A DNA stretch of 64,000 nucleotides, taken from NCBI GenBank assembly GCA_022113835.1, contig JAILWY010000022.1, positions 806,001-870,000 of the forward strand. The letters are read 5' to 3'. Positions 62,998 to 64,000 of the stretch are shown in pieces. This stretch comes from Atopsyche davidsoni. Its lineage: Eukaryota; Arthropoda; Insecta; Trichoptera; Hydrobiosidae. Numbering within the stretch: the first letter of the stretch is position 1; every line of letters starts with the position of its first letter. The notes below the pieces were generated by a model. That model had not been told where the DNA came from, did not search any database, and saw nothing but the letters and a program-made list of their open reading frames with translations. The position numbers and the translations under genes were made by a program.

Positions 62998-64000
62998 AAC
63001 AAATGTAGCAAGTGAGACCTCTTCATCTGTTGTGGATTGATGATTGAATGTGGTTCTTCCAGATACCACAGAATTGTCTATAAGCGGTGGTCCAGCAGTG
63101 TTAATTTGCTGGTACTCCATATATGACTGGTGAGACATCTTCATCTATAATATTATGGATTTATGATTGAGCGTGATTCTTCCAGATACAATAGAATTAA
63201 CTGTAGGCGTTTTTCCAGCAGTATTCATTTGCTGGTATTCCACATGTAACCGGTGAGACCTCTTCATCGTTATGGATCAATGATCGCACGTGGTTCTTCC
63301 AGATGCCTTAATGCAGCTGAATCAAGTATTAATTTGCTGGTACTCCATATTGAACTGATGAAACCTCTTCATCTGTTATGGATCAATGATTGAACGTAGT
63401 TCTTCCAGATGTTCTGTAGCAGAATTAACTGTAAGATCCAGCAGTATTAATTTGCTAGTACTCCGGTGAGACCTCTCCATCTGTTATGGATCGATGATTG
63501 AGCGCGGTTCTTCTAGCTGCCTTAATGCAGCAGAATTGATAGTCCAGCACAATTGTTGTCTGGTTCAGCAGTATTAATTTGCTGGTACTCCATATGTAAC
63601 CTGTGAGACTCCTTCATCGGTTATGGATCAACGATTGAGCGTGGTTCTTCCAGATGCCTCAATGCAGCTGAATCGTCTGTGCGGTGGTCCAGCAGTATTA
63701 ATTTGCTGGAACTCCATTTGTAACCGGTGAGACCTCTCTTTATCTATTATGGATTGACGATTGAGCAAAGTTCTTTCAGATTTGACTGTAATCGGTGGTC
63801 TAGAAATATTCATTTGCTGGTACTCCATATTGAACTAGTGAAATCTCTTCATCTTTTATGGATTTATGATTGAGCGTGATTAGGCGTTGTTCCAGCAGTA
63901 TTAATTTGCTGGTACTCCATATATGACTGGTGAGACCTCTTCATCTATAATATTATGGATTGATGATTGAGCGTGGTTCTTCCAGATGCCTTATCTGTAT
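62998..64000. repeat. Tandem array running off the window end, units 92-127 bp
   Basis: TGGTACTCCAT or variants start at 63110, 63233, 63338, 63456, 63583, 63707, 63818 and 63910, with intervals 123, 105, 118, 127, 124, 111 and 92 bp. Units share GTATTAATTTGCTGGTACTC, GGTGAGACCTCTTCATCTGT, ATGGATCAATGATTGAGCGT and GGTTCTTCCAGATGCC. Length differences reflect internal deletions before the AGCAGTATTAA block. At least eight units are visible, and the array continues beyond 64000. Confidence 0.9.

Overview
This 64-kb window looks like intergenic or repeat-dominated nuclear DNA from an animal, most likely an arthropod and probably an insect. The evidence is an AT-rich matrix with sharp GC-rich islands, short runs of the insect-type telomere motif (CCTAA/TTAGG), tRNA-headed SINE-like repeats, Tc1/mariner-like and hAT transposon remnants, pogo/Tigger-type terminal repeats, many microsatellites and several satellite-like arrays. 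I could not assign an order or species. I found no convincing host protein-coding gene: the longest open frames (225, 188, 176, 157 and 154 codons) are repeat-, transposon- or low-complexity-driven. No rRNA, CRISPR or bacterial-type feature was seen. First exons or small exons could be present and unrecognisable without transcript data. Layout. 1-27 kb: AT-rich matrix with frequent GC-rich islands. It holds a strong hairpin (293-345), a 388-bp palindrome made of two head-to-head tRNA-like SINEs (1663-2050), an E-box array, G-run tract and RFX X-box-like site in one 150-bp block (3049-3193), three further SINE or palindrome loci (8842-9235, 13807-14300, tRNA-like 17223-17291), a complete hAT MITE with 8-bp target duplication (15705-15975), and a mariner remnant inserted into another repeat (22318-23004). 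24.8-34 kb: an hAT remnant with a broken transposase C-terminus (24872-25511), a very AT-rich desert (27.7-30.4 kb), a CpG-rich island ending in an ATG and splice-donor-like sequence (about 30700-31015), a second island (32100-32340) and a pogo-like MITE (32600-32924). 33.4-49 kb: several copies of an approximately 530-660-bp AT-rich family, the R3 interspersed repeat, a second mariner remnant (37177-37730), an eight-unit satellite of alternating 152/170-bp monomers (37985-39300), two further hAT elements with exact 8-bp duplications (39786-40290 and 43744-44342) and a fourth hAT end abutting the last one. 50-64 kb: a 126-bp satellite (50384-51392), a third mariner remnant (56872-57417), and three unrelated tandem arrays (57940-58600, 59646-60335, 62998 to the window end). 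Working together: there is no operon or pathway here. The recoverable biology is transposon dynamics (internal deletion derivatives, nested and tandem insertions, palindromic SINE dimers), satellite evolution, and small motifs that may act in DNA or RNA: hammerhead-like cores, X-box-like sites and an E-box array. All element boundaries and identity statements come from reading the bases by eye. Family names beyond hAT, Tc1/mariner and pogo are local labels: R2 is the approximately 530-660-bp AT-rich family, and R3 is the repeat containing TAAACGCCAGAGC.
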